Positions 1 through 6,580 of a stretch of DNA of 10,358 nucleotides are shown one piece after another. Both the position numbers and the translations under genes were made by a program. The notes under the pieces were generated by a model that saw only the letters and a list, made by a program, of their open reading frames with translations, did no database searches and had not been told where the DNA came from. How positions within the stretch are numbered: the stretch's first letter is position 1; each line of letters starts with the position of its first letter. The DNA comes from Peptostreptococcaceae bacterium (GTDB lineage: Bacteria > Bacillota > Clostridia > Peptostreptococcales > Peptostreptococcaceae): assembly GCA_017425305.1 (NCBI GenBank), contig JAFOOW010000141.1, positions 1 through 10,358 on the forward strand. The letters are read 5' to 3'.

Positions 1-2
1 TA

Positions 3-206
3 TTAGACTTATTAGAAGAACAATATAACACTTTTGAAGATAAAATAGTAACAATTGGATGCGGAGATAATGAAAAAGACTTAGAAGTTTTAAAAGAAGA
101 AGTAAATAAACGTATTGATGTCAAAAAAGTTTATATAGCAAGAGGTGGAGCATGTATTTGTTCTCATACAGGTCCTGGTATTTTCGCAATTAGTTGTTCA
201 AATTAA
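3..206 (+). CDS. DegV family protein (fatty-acid-binding), C-terminal fragment
   Basis: This is the last 67 codons of a gene that begins before the window, read in the frame starting at base 3 and ending with TAA at 204-206. The end of the protein reads RGGACICSHTGPGIFAISCSN. The HTGPG motif (codons 165-179) near the C-terminus, followed by a short hydrophobic strand, is the hallmark of the DegV/FakB family. Those proteins bind a fatty acid in a two-domain fold and, in characterised cases, present it to the kinase FakA for phosphorylation. The preceding stretch (TIGCGDNEKDLEVLKEEV, then a VKKVYIARGGA strand) fits the C-terminal DegV domain. The two cysteines around the HTGPG motif replace residues that are usually aliphatic or alanine. 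Only the end is visible, so I cannot say which DegV paralogue this is or whether a fatty-acid kinase gene is nearby. Confidence 0.8.
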   Translation, partial: LDLLEEQYNTFEDKIVTIGCGDNEKDLEVLKEEVNKRIDVKKVYIARGGACICSHTGPGIFAISCSN

Positions 207-313
207 ATATATAAATTTATATGAATAGGTAAATACTAAATAAAATAGATAGTAAGTTACAATCCTTTTGTATCTCTAATATTATCAATGGATTTGAGTA
301 AATGACTTTAAGG

Positions 314-342
314 TTGTTAAATTATAGTATTTTTGATAAGAT
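314..342 (+). promoter_or_regulatory. Putative sigma-A promoter for pnp
   Basis: A -35-like TTGTTA (314-319) and a -10-like TAAGAT (337-342) are separated by 17 bases. The TG at 334-335 gives an extended -10 (TGnTAAGAT). A start near 349 would leave a leader of about 45 bases before the pnp ATG, containing the ribosome binding site GAGGAGGT (376-383). The -10 has four of six consensus bases, so this is a prediction. The rest of the 207-393 gap is AT-rich. I see no clear terminator for the DegV gene there, so read-through into pnp is also possible. Confidence 0.45.
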
Positions 343-393
343 AGTACATAGGATACTAAACGCGGTTTTAATAAAGAGGAGGTACAAGCATTA

Positions 394-2511
394 ATGTTTG
401 AACATAAGATTTTCAAAATGGATTTTGCAGGAAGAGAACTTTCTGTTGAAATAGGAAAAATAGCCGAGTTAGCTAGTGGTAGTGCTATACTTCAATACGG
501 TGAAACTATGGTTATGGTAAACGTATCAAAATCAGCTAAACCAAGAGAAGGAATAGATTTCTTCCCTCTAAGTGTTGATTATGAAGAAAAATTATATTCA
601 GTAGGTAAAATACCTGGTGGATTCTTAAAAAGAGAAGGAAAGCCTTCAGAAAAAGCAATACTTACATCAAGACTTATAGATAGACCTATAAGACCATTAT
701 TCCCAAAAGGATTTAGAAATGATGTACAAGTAGTTGCTACTGTTTTATCAGTAGATCAAGATTGTACTCCTGACATAGTAGCTATGATAGGTTCATCAGT
801 AGCTTTATCTATATCTGATATACCATTTAATGGACCAACAGGTTCTGTATTAGTTGGATTAGTAGATGGAGCATTTGTTGTTAACCCTACAGCAGAACAA
901 AGAGAAAAAAGTACTCTTCACTTAGTTGTATCAGGAACTAAGGATGCAATAATGATGGTTGAAGCTGGAGCTGAAGAAATACCAGATGCTTTAATGTTAG
1001 AAGCTATATTATTTGCTCATGAAGAAATAAAGAAAGTTGTAGAATTCATAGAAACTATAGCTGCAGAAGTTGGAAAAGAAAAGATGGAAGTAGAACTTCA
1101 TGAAATAAATGCAGAAGTAGAAGCTGCTGTTCGTGAATTTGCTACTGCTAATATGAAAGAAGCTGTAAAAACTGTAGAAAAGCTTGAAAGAATGGAAAAG
1201 ATGGATGCAGTAAAAGAAGCTACTTTTGCTCATTTTGAAGATATAGTAGAAGAATTTGGACAAGATATAGATGAAACTTTACATGCTATAATAAAAGAAG
1301 AAGTTAGAAAGCTTATAGTACATGAAAATATAAGACCAGATAACAGAAAGCCACATGAAATAAGACCAATATGGTGCGATAATGGATTTATACCTAGAGC
1401 ACATGGTTCTGGATTATTTACAAGAGGTCAAACTCAAGTTATGTCTATAGCTACATTAGGAGCTTTAGGTGATGTTCAAATATTAGATGGCCTTGATGAA
1501 GAAGAAAGCAAGAGATATATGCACCACTACAACTTCCCAGCATATAGTGTTGGTGAAGCTAGACCATCAAGAGGACCAGGAAGAAGAGAAATAGGACATG
1601 GTGCTTTAGCAGAAAGAGCATTATTACCTGTAATACCTTCTAAAGAAGAATTCCCATATGCAATAAGAGTTGTTTCTGAAGTATTAAGTTCTAACGGATC
1701 AACTTCTCAAGGTAGTGTATGTGGATCAACATTATCATTATTAGATGCTGGTGTACCTTTAAAAGATATGGTAGCGGGTATAGCTATGGGTCTTATAAAG
1801 CATGATGATAAAGTTGCTATACTTTCAGATATACAAGGAATGGAAGACCATTTAGGAGATATGGACTTTAAAGTTGCTGGTACTGAAAATGGTATAACAG
1901 CTATACAAATGGATATAAAAATAGCTGGTATAGATGAGCAAGTTTTAAGAGATGCTTTAACTCAAGCTAAAGCTGGTAGAATTCATATATTAAATGAAAT
2001 GAGAAAAACTATAGATGCTCCTAAACCAGAATTATCTAAATATGCTCCAAAGATAGTAACAATGAACATAAACCCAGATAAGATAAGAGACGTTATAGGA
2101 CCTGGTGGAAAAGTTATAACTAAGATAATAGATGAAACTGGTGTTAAGATAGATATAGAACAAACTGGAGAAGTATTCATAGGTGGAATAGATATGGATA
2201 TGATAAAGAGAGCTCAAGAGTTAATATACAATATAGTTGCTGAAGCTGAAGTAGGACATACTTACACAGGAAAAGTAACTAGAATAATGAACTTTGGTGC
2301 TTTTGTTGAAATACTTCCAGGTAAAGAAGGATTACTTCATATATCTCACATAGCACATGAAAGAGTTGCTAAAGTTGAAGATGTATTAAATATAGGTGAT
2401 GAAGTAACAGTAAAAGTTACTGAAATAGATGAAAAAGGAAGAGTTAACTTATCTAGAAAAGAACTTTTACCAAAACCAGAAAAGAAAGATAAAAAAGAAG
2501 ATAATAAATAG
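394..2511 (+). CDS. pnp: Polyribonucleotide nucleotidyltransferase (PNPase)
   Basis: PNPase degrades RNA 3' to 5' using phosphate, releasing nucleoside diphosphates, and can run in reverse to add tails. It works as a trimer in the cytoplasm, often with degradosome partners. The 705-residue product has the full family architecture: first RNase PH domain (about 1-145), helical linker (about 235-310), catalytic second RNase PH domain (about 315-540), KH domain with GPGG loop at 569-572, and S1 domain from about 621. Phosphate-site motif FTRGQTQ lies at 342-348 and [10 protein letters not shown] at 394-403. The acidic pair in [15 protein letters not shown] (D479 and D485) matches the E. coli catalytic D486/D492. 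The protein ends in a short highly charged Lys/Glu/Asp tail. GAGGAGGT ten bases before the ATG fixes the start. An intrinsic terminator follows directly, so pnp appears to end its transcription unit. Confidence 0.98.
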   Translation: MFEHKIFKMDFAGRELSVEIGKIAELASGSAILQYGETMVMVNVSKSAKPREGIDFFPLSVDYEEKLYSVGKIPGGFLKREGKPSEKAILTSRLIDRPIRPLFPKGFRNDVQVVATVLSVDQDCTPDIVAMIGSSVALSISDIPFNGPTGSVLVGLVDGAFVVNPTAEQREKSTLHLVVSGTKDAIMMVEAGAEEIPDALMLEAILFAHEEIKKVVEFIETIAAEVGKEKMEVELHEINAEVEAAVREFATANMKEAVKTVEKLERMEKMDAVKEATFAHFEDIVEEFGQDIDETLHAIIKEEVRKLIVHENIRPDNRKPHEIRPIWCDNGFIPRAHGSGLFTRGQTQVMSIATLGALGDVQILDGLDEEESKRYMHHYNFPAYSVGEARPSRGPGRREIGHGALAERALLPVIPSKEEFPYAIRVVSEVLSSNGSTSQGSVCGSTLSLLDAGVPLKDMVAGIAMGLIKHDDKVAILSDIQGMEDHLGDMDFKVAGTENGITAIQMDIKIAGIDEQVLRDALTQAKAGRIHILNEMRKTIDAPKPELSKYAPKIVTMNINPDKIRDVIGPGGKVITKIIDETGVKIDIEQTGEVFIGGIDMDMIKRAQELIYNIVAEAEVGHTYTGKVTRIMNFGAFVEILPGKEGLLHISHIAHERVAKVEDVLNIGDEVTVKVTEIDEKGRVNLSRKELLPKPEKKDKKEDNK

Positions 2512-2513
2512 TT

Positions 2514-2548
2514 AAAAAGAGATTGCATTGCAATCTCTTTTTTATTTT
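2514..2548 (+). terminator. Intrinsic terminator after pnp
   Basis: A 13-bp perfect stem pairs AAAAAGAGATTGC (2514-2526) with GCAATCTCTTTTT (2530-2542) around a 3-base ATT loop. It starts two bases after the pnp stop codon and runs into a T-rich tract (TTTTTTATTTT). Because the A-run on the left mirrors the T-run on the right, it could serve both strands. Nothing is encoded convergently here, so its evident role is to end pnp transcripts. Confidence 0.92.
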
Positions 2549-2705
2549 ATAAATGAACAATATAGTCATTTTTTGCAATGATGAAGGCAATATAAGTTAT
2601 ATAGGTATATAGGGATATAATATATAATTTAAGAGTCATAAAAAGTCGTTTATTCTAATACACTTTATTGAAGAAATAAATTGTACATATTAGGAGGAAG
2701 CTTTT

Positions 2706-3449
2706 ATGATAATGATGGTACTAAATAAAAGTAAACTAAAGAAGATAATAATTAGTGTAGTAATCATATTAATATCAATAATAGGTGTTGTATTTATGAG
2801 CAATAAAGGCAATACTCCTACATTTAATCTATTTTTTAAAGCTGATGAACCATATTATAATGGAACAAAAGAGAATAGTGGACACGTTGCAATAACTTGC
2901 AACGTGGACTTAGGATGGGAAAGTGAGTATATTGAAAAGATACTTAAAGTTCTAGATGAAAAAAAGGTTAATATAAGCTTTAATGTAACTGGTAGATGGG
3001 CGGAGGAAAATCCAGAACTTCTTTTAGAAATAAAAGAAAAAGGACATGAAATAGGTAACCATGGATACAAACACTTAGACTATGCCAACTTAGATTATGA
3101 TGCAAATTATAAACAAATTAAAACATCTAAGGAAATTATAGAAAACATTATAAAAACAGAAACAAAATTCTTCCAAGCTCCATCAGGATCTTTTTCAGGA
3201 GATACTGTAAAAGCTGCTAAAGACTTAGGATATATTCCATTCAAATGGGATGTAGATACTATAGACTGGCAAAATAGACAAGAACCAGAAGTTATTATAG
3301 AAAGAGTAAAGAAAAAAGATATTAAAGATGGAAGTATAATACTTATGCATCCTACATATGCAAGTGGTGAGGCTATAGATGATATAATAGAAATTATAGA
3401 AAGTAAAAACTTAAAGCCTGGTAGCCTTAGAGATATATTTGATTTATAA
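2706..3449 (+). CDS. ylxY: Membrane-anchored YlxY-like polysaccharide deacetylase (NodB) homologue
   Basis: The 247-residue product has one N-terminal hydrophobic segment (about 13-31) after lysines, so it is probably anchored with its NodB domain (about 58-245) outside the cytoplasm. Family enzymes remove acetyl groups from cell-wall glycans using a metal. Several motifs are present: the His pair in NHGYKH (H119, H123), WDVDTIDW (181-188), and LMHPT (H215). The first motif, normally TFDDG, reads NVDLG (D68 kept, second Asp replaced by Leu), and the usual RPPYG reads QAPSG (157-161). This degenerate pattern and the place right after pnp match Bacillus YlxY, a sporulation-associated protein of uncertain activity, so catalysis is doubtful. 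AGGAGG (2692-2697) is 8 bases before the chosen ATG; ATGs at 2712 and 2715 are poorer alternatives. The 157 bases upstream, after the pnp terminator, are very AT-rich with no convincing promoter. A perfect inverted repeat sits inside the gene. Confidence 0.88.
   Translation: MIMMVLNKSKLKKIIISVVIILISIIGVVFMSNKGNTPTFNLFFKADEPYYNGTKENSGHVAITCNVDLGWESEYIEKILKVLDEKKVNISFNVTGRWAEENPELLLEIKEKGHEIGNHGYKHLDYANLDYDANYKQIKTSKEIIENIIKTETKFFQAPSGSFSGDTVKAAKDLGYIPFKWDVDTIDWQNRQEPEVIIERVKKKDIKDGSIILMHPTYASGEAIDDIIEIIESKNLKPGSLRDIFDL
2883..2906 (+). repeat. Perfect 10-bp inverted repeat within the deacetylase gene
   Basis: CACGTTGCAA (2883-2892) and TTGCAACGTG (2897-2906) are exact reverse complements separated by TAAC, giving a 10-bp hairpin with a 4-base loop. 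It covers codons 60-67 (HVAITCNV), immediately before the catalytic-motif Asp68. It is relatively G/C-rich for this gene and uses CAC, AAC and GTG, while nearby codons mostly end in A or T. There is no T-tract after it, so it is not a terminator. A role is unknown. Confidence 0.8.
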
Positions 3450-3460
3450 AATATTTACTG

Positions 3461-3489
3461 TTGAATAATACATATTACTAACTTATAAT
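3461..3489 (+). promoter_or_regulatory. Putative sigma-A promoter for the M16 peptidase gene
   Basis: TTGAAT (3461-3466) and a consensus TATAAT (3484-3489) are separated by exactly 17 bases in the 104-base gap between the deacetylase and peptidase genes. A start near 3496 would give a leader of about 58 bases. There is no terminator hairpin after the deacetylase gene, so this would be an extra promoter inside a read-through cluster. In such AT-rich DNA, chance matches are common. Confidence 0.45.
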
Positions 3490-3553
3490 TTAATACATAT
3501 TATTTACGGTTAAAAATTAAACTATATTAAAATGCATAAAATGGAGGAGAAAT

Positions 3554-4798
3554 ATGTATAAGATACATACGTTGAGTAATGGACTTACAATAATAGGAGA
3601 AGAAATACCATATCTAAAATCAATAACATTAGGTATATGGGTTAATGCAGGTTCTAGAATAGAAGAGGAAAATAATGCGGGAATTTCACACTTTATAGAA
3701 CATATGCTTTTTAAAGGTACTAAAAATAGAACTTCTAAAGAATTAGCAAGTACTATAGATAACCTAGGTGGACAAATAAATGCATTTACTAGTAAAGAGT
3801 GTACTTGTTTTTATGTTAAGTTATTAGACGAGCATATAAGTATAGGTGTAGATGTATTAAGTGATATGATGCTTAATTCACTATTTGATTCAGAAGAAAT
3901 AGATAAAGAAAGACAAGTAATATTAGAAGAATTAAAGATGTATGAAGATTCACCAGAAGATTTATCATATGACTTACTTACTGAGAATATATATAAAACT
4001 GATGGATTAGGTATGAATATAATAGGTACAAAAGAATCTTTATACAATATAAATAGGGAAAATATATTAGAGTATTTTAATAAATATTATGTAGCAAGTA
4101 ACTGTGTTATATCTATGAGTGGTAATTTTAACTTTGAAGAAATGATAAAGTTAATAGAAGATAAATTTAATAATTTACCACAAGGAGAAGTTAAGGTAGA
4201 AGTTACAAAACCAGAATTTCATCCATGCTTTATTGCTAAGAATAAAGATACTGAACAAGTTAATTTAGCTATGAGCTTAAAAGCTATACCTCTAGAAAAT
4301 AGAGAAGATGCATATGCACTATCTATAGTTAACAATATATTTGGAGGAAGTATAAGTTCTAGGCTTTTCCAAAATATAAGAGAAAATAAAGGTTTAGTTT
4401 ATTCTATATATTCAGCACCAAGTTTATACAGAAAAACTGGAGAACTTGGAATTTATGCAAGTATGAGTAACGAAAATCTAAAAAAAGTATATAATTTAGT
4501 ATTAGAAGAAATTGACAACCTAAGAATAAATGGTCTTACAGAACAAGAAATAAAAGAAAGTAAAGAGCAACTAAAAGGTAGTTATATTCTAGGATTAGAA
4601 AGTACTAGTAGTAGAATGATGTCTATAGGTAAAGCTATGCTTTTGATGAAGGAAGTAAAAAATCCTAATGATATTATAGAAAGTATAAATAATATAGATA
4701 AAGAAAGAATAGACTTAATAATAGACAAGGTATTTAATAAAGAAAATATTGGAGTATGTATTGTAGGAAAAGACGTAGAGAATATAACTTTAGACTAA
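3554..4798 (+). CDS. mlpA: M16 family zinc metallopeptidase, MlpA/YmxG type
   Basis: The product (414 residues) is a full-length member of the small M16B peptidases, relatives of the mitochondrial processing peptidase, which cleave peptides in a closed two-lobed chamber. The inverted zinc motif HFIEH lies at 46-50, with H46 and H50 as metal ligands and E49 as catalytic base. The third ligand is expected 76 residues after H50 and falls on E126 in ILEELKMYED. The second lobe carries the conserved GGSISSRLFQNIRENKGLVY segment starting at G264, which completes the substrate site. There is no signal peptide, so it is probably cytoplasmic. GGAGG (3543-3547) lies 6 bases before the ATG. Its position between ylxY and ymxH is the same as in Bacillus subtilis, where the protein is called MlpA/YmxG. 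The physiological substrate is not evident from the sequence. Confidence 0.93.
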   Translation: MYKIHTLSNGLTIIGEEIPYLKSITLGIWVNAGSRIEEENNAGISHFIEHMLFKGTKNRTSKELASTIDNLGGQINAFTSKECTCFYVKLLDEHISIGVDVLSDMMLNSLFDSEEIDKERQVILEELKMYEDSPEDLSYDLLTENIYKTDGLGMNIIGTKESLYNINRENILEYFNKYYVASNCVISMSGNFNFEEMIKLIEDKFNNLPQGEVKVEVTKPEFHPCFIAKNKDTEQVNLAMSLKAIPLENREDAYALSIVNNIFGGSISSRLFQNIRENKGLVYSIYSAPSLYRKTGELGIYASMSNENLKKVYNLVLEEIDNLRINGLTEQEIKESKEQLKGSYILGLESTSSRMMSIGKAMLLMKEVKNPNDIIESINNIDKERIDLIIDKVFNKENIGVCIVGKDVENITLD

Positions 4799-4857
4799 TA
4801 AGATTAGACGTATAATTAAGGTTAATAAAAACTTATAATTTATATGGGGGGATACTT

Positions 4858-5103
4858 ATGAACTTATCTGAAGTGGCAGGTAAAGAAATTGTTAACTTAG
4901 TTACAGGAGAAAGATTAGGCGTTGTAGGAGAATGTGACCTTATTATTGAAGACACTACAGGTAAAATACTAGCATTGCTGATTCCTAGAGAAAGAGGATT
5001 CTTTGGATTTAGAAAAGATAAATCTGTATTAGAGGTACCATGGAGAAATGTTAAAAAAATAGGGAATGATATGATAATTATAGAATATGAGGGTATGTAT
5101 TAG
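4858..5103 (+). CDS. ymxH: YlmC/YmxH family PRC-barrel protein
   Basis: This 81-residue protein consists of a single PRC-barrel-like beta domain. The opening MNLSEVAGKEIVNLVTGERL, followed by the strand GVVGECDLIIED, the central LALLIPRERGFFGF and the VPWRNVKKIGNDMIIIE close, are typical of the YlmC/YmxH family, which is widespread in spore-forming Firmicutes and associated with sporulation in annotation. The biochemical role is not established. There is no signal peptide or membrane segment. The ribosome binding site is an unusual run of six Gs (4846-4851) followed by GATACTT before the ATG. The stop codon TAG (5101-5103) overlaps the Shine-Dalgarno sequence of the next gene, so this gene and dapG are almost certainly co-transcribed and perhaps translationally coupled. 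Position after the M16 peptidase matches Bacillus ymxH. Confidence 0.88.
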   Translation: MNLSEVAGKEIVNLVTGERLGVVGECDLIIEDTTGKILALLIPRERGFFGFRKDKSVLEVPWRNVKKIGNDMIIIEYEGMY

Positions 5104-5112
5104 GAGGATAAC

Positions 5113-6327
5113 ATGACAATATTAGTTCAAAAATTTGGTGGGACATCTGTGGGATCTAAAGAAAAAATGCAAGAGGTTTGTAAAATAATAAAAAGCTATA
5201 AAGATAAAGGATTAGATTTAGTTGTAGTGGTTTCTGCAATGGGAAGAAAAGGAGCACCTTATGCAACAGACACTTTAATAGGTTTATGTAAGGAAGTTAA
5301 CACTAATCCATCTAAAAGAGAATTAGATTTAATTATGTCTTGTGGAGAAATAATATCAGGCACAATATTAACTAATATGCTTAAGGGTCAGGGAATAGAT
5401 TCTGTATTCTTGACAGGTAGCCAAGCAGGTATATATACAAATGGCCAATTTTCAGATTCTAGAATAGTAGATATAAAACCTGAAAGAATATATAAAGAAT
5501 TAGATGAAGGTAAAGTAGTTATAATTGCTGGATTCCAAGGGATAACAGAAAGTGGAGAAATAACTACCCTAGGAAGAGGTGGAAGCGATACATCTGCAGT
5601 AGCTATAGGAAAAGCACTAGGGTGTAAAACTGTTGAAATCTATACAGATGTAGATGGTATAATGACAGCAGACCCTAGAGTTGAACCTCAAGCTAAGGTT
5701 CTAAATAGTATGGATTATGAAGAAGTATTCCAAATGGCAGATAAAGGTGCAAAAGTAATACATCCAAGAGCCGTAGAAATAGCTAAAAGTGGTGGAATAA
5801 CTTTAAATATAAAAAATACTTTAAATCCAACATATCCAGGAACTAAGATAAGTGGAATGGCTCCTAAATTTGAGGTAAATAAAGACATTGAAACTAGCAA
5901 AAACCATATGACAGCAGTTGCACATAAAAGTGGATTAACTCAAATTAAGGTAAAAACTAAAGAAGATACATTCACAGAAATAATGAGTCAAATAGAAGAA
6001 AATGAAATAAGTTTAGATATGATAAACTTCTTTATAGAAGAAAAAGCTTTTGTAATAGACACTGATAAGCTAGAAGATTTATCTAAAATATTAAAGTCTA
6101 ATAATTTAGAATTTGAAGTTAAAGAAAATTGTGCTAAGGTCACTTTAATAGGATCAAAAATGACTGGTATACCAGGTGTTATGGCTAAAATAGTTAGAGC
6201 TTTATCTAAAGCTAAAATAAACTTACTTCAAACTTCTGACTCTAGTATGACAATATCTTGTTTAGTAGAAGAAAAAGATATGAAAGATGCTGTTCACTCA
6301 ATACACAATGAATTTAATCTAAATTAA
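5113..6327 (+). CDS. dapG: Aspartate kinase (DapG-type aspartokinase I)
   Basis: Aspartokinase phosphorylates L-aspartate with ATP, the first step of the aspartate pathway leading to diaminopimelate, lysine, threonine and methionine. The 404-residue product has the amino-acid kinase domain (about 1-245) with the N-terminal KFGGTSVGS motif (K7-S15) and GRGGSDT (154-160), then two C-terminal ACT domains (about 272-335 and 340-402) that normally bind the feedback inhibitor. It has no homoserine dehydrogenase domain, so it is monofunctional. The length and position after ymxH match Bacillus DapG, whose inhibitor is meso-diaminopimelate; the effector here cannot be read from sequence. AGGAGG (5102-5107) overlaps the ymxH stop and lies 5 bases before the ATG. 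Unlike Bacillus, no asd or dapA neighbours accompany it. No lysine riboswitch is visible upstream, and I see no well-supported internal start for a separate beta subunit. Confidence 0.96.
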   Translation: MTILVQKFGGTSVGSKEKMQEVCKIIKSYKDKGLDLVVVVSAMGRKGAPYATDTLIGLCKEVNTNPSKRELDLIMSCGEIISGTILTNMLKGQGIDSVFLTGSQAGIYTNGQFSDSRIVDIKPERIYKELDEGKVVIIAGFQGITESGEITTLGRGGSDTSAVAIGKALGCKTVEIYTDVDGIMTADPRVEPQAKVLNSMDYEEVFQMADKGAKVIHPRAVEIAKSGGITLNIKNTLNPTYPGTKISGMAPKFEVNKDIETSKNHMTAVAHKSGLTQIKVKTKEDTFTEIMSQIEENEISLDMINFFIEEKAFVIDTDKLEDLSKILKSNNLEFEVKENCAKVTLIGSKMTGIPGVMAKIVRALSKAKINLLQTSDSSMTISCLVEEKDMKDAVHSIHNEFNLN

Positions 6328-6333
6328 TTTAAT

Positions 6334-6391
6334 AATATCCTTCTTTTTTGGTTAACTTATATCTAAAGTTAAATCATTAAAGGAGGATATT
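6334..6391 (+). promoter_or_regulatory. Predicted hairpin sequestering the Shine-Dalgarno of the 51-aa ORF
   Basis: AATATCCTTCTTT (6334-6346) can pair over 13 positions with AAAGGAGGATATT (6379-6391), with a single G-U wobble. The right arm contains the whole AGGAGG ribosome binding site (6381-6386) of the ORF starting at 6395. The 32-base loop holds a second perfect 7-bp stem, TTAACTT (6352-6358) with AAGTTAA (6366-6372). Folding would hide the ribosome binding site, giving translational control such as a thermosensor or a protein- or RNA-responsive switch. The right arm runs into TTTTT (6390-6394), so a weak terminator or attenuator role is also possible. This is pairing seen by eye, without an energy calculation. 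Confidence 0.55.
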
Positions 6392-6394
6392 TTT

Positions 6395-6550
6395 ATGTCT
6401 AATAATAAAAAACAATGTACTAACCAACCTCATGTTAAGTTAGAATTTGCAGAAGAGTTAAACTTACCACCAAGATTAAGACCTAAAAAGAGTGGATCTG
6501 TTGCTCAAAATACAGCTAGACCTATACAAAAACATCCAAAAGGAAAATAG
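6395..6550 (+). CDS. Small 51-residue basic protein, unrecognised
   Basis: An ATG-initiated ORF of 51 codons ends with TAG at 6548-6550. A perfect AGGAGG (6381-6386) lies 8 bases before the ATG. The product starts MSNNKKQCTNQPHVKLEFAE, passes through a short acidic, possibly helical stretch (LEFAEELNL, about 16-24), and ends in a Pro/Lys/Arg-rich tail (PPRLRPKKSG, then ARPIQKHPKGK). It has one cysteine and no membrane segment or signal peptide. The tail looks disordered and basic, which could suit binding to RNA, DNA or an acidic partner, but I recognise no family. It lies between dapG and tepA on the same strand. Codon use (ATA, AGA, TTA, GAA) resembles its neighbours, which supports a real gene. 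Its ribosome binding site is in a predicted hairpin. It does not resemble YlzJ, the small protein found near tepA in Bacillus. Confidence 0.72.
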   Translation: MSNNKKQCTNQPHVKLEFAEELNLPPRLRPKKSGSVAQNTARPIQKHPKGK

Positions 6551-6580
6551 ATTATTATAATCTAAGAGGAGGTCTACCTA

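Noticed and set aside
209..222. Perfect palindrome ATATAAATTTATAT after the DegV gene
   Set aside because: It is made only of A and T in an AT-rich gap, with no T-tract or known site; not convincing as a terminator or operator.
325..358. TAGTAT / ATACTA 6-bp inverted repeat across the presumed pnp promoter and start
   Set aside because: It is short, A/T-dominated and has a long loop; too weak to call an operator or a PNPase autoregulation structure.
1009..1263. Minus-strand ORF of 84 codons inside pnp, plus similar antisense ORFs at 1983-2217, 2346-2528, 2855-3070, 3811-4047, 5715-5900, 7454-7657 and 9069-9284
   Set aside because: All lie opposite strongly conserved coding sequence and give low-complexity Phe/Ser/Tyr/Ile-rich products expected from the complement of AT-rich codons. 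I recognised no family in any of them.
2553..2612. 19-codon ORF beginning ATG AAC AAT just after the pnp terminator
   Set aside because: There is no Shine-Dalgarno (the upstream bases are the terminator T-tract and AT-rich sequence), and it is too short to judge.
2616..2628. Two overlapping-range TATAAT boxes (2616-2621 and 2623-2628) upstream of the deacetylase gene
   Set aside because: No -35-like sequence lies 16-18 bases upstream of either, and the region is nearly all A/T, so chance matches are expected. A promoter for this gene is likely but I cannot place it.
4830..4842. 13-base string AACTTATAATTTA shared with 3480-3492, suggesting a common promoter element
   Set aside because: A start from the copy at 4834-4839 would fall in the ymxH ribosome binding site, and there is no suitable -35. 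The sharing is likely chance in AT-rich DNA.
5857..5910. Internal in-frame ATGs in dapG as a start for a separate aspartokinase beta subunit, known in Bacillus LysC
   Set aside because: No properly spaced Shine-Dalgarno sequence precedes these ATGs, so the sequence does not support an internal start.
6550..6562. Palindrome GATTATTATAATC between the 51-aa ORF and tepA
   Set aside because: A short stem with one central base, mostly A/T and no T-tract; not a terminator, and no regulator can be suggested.
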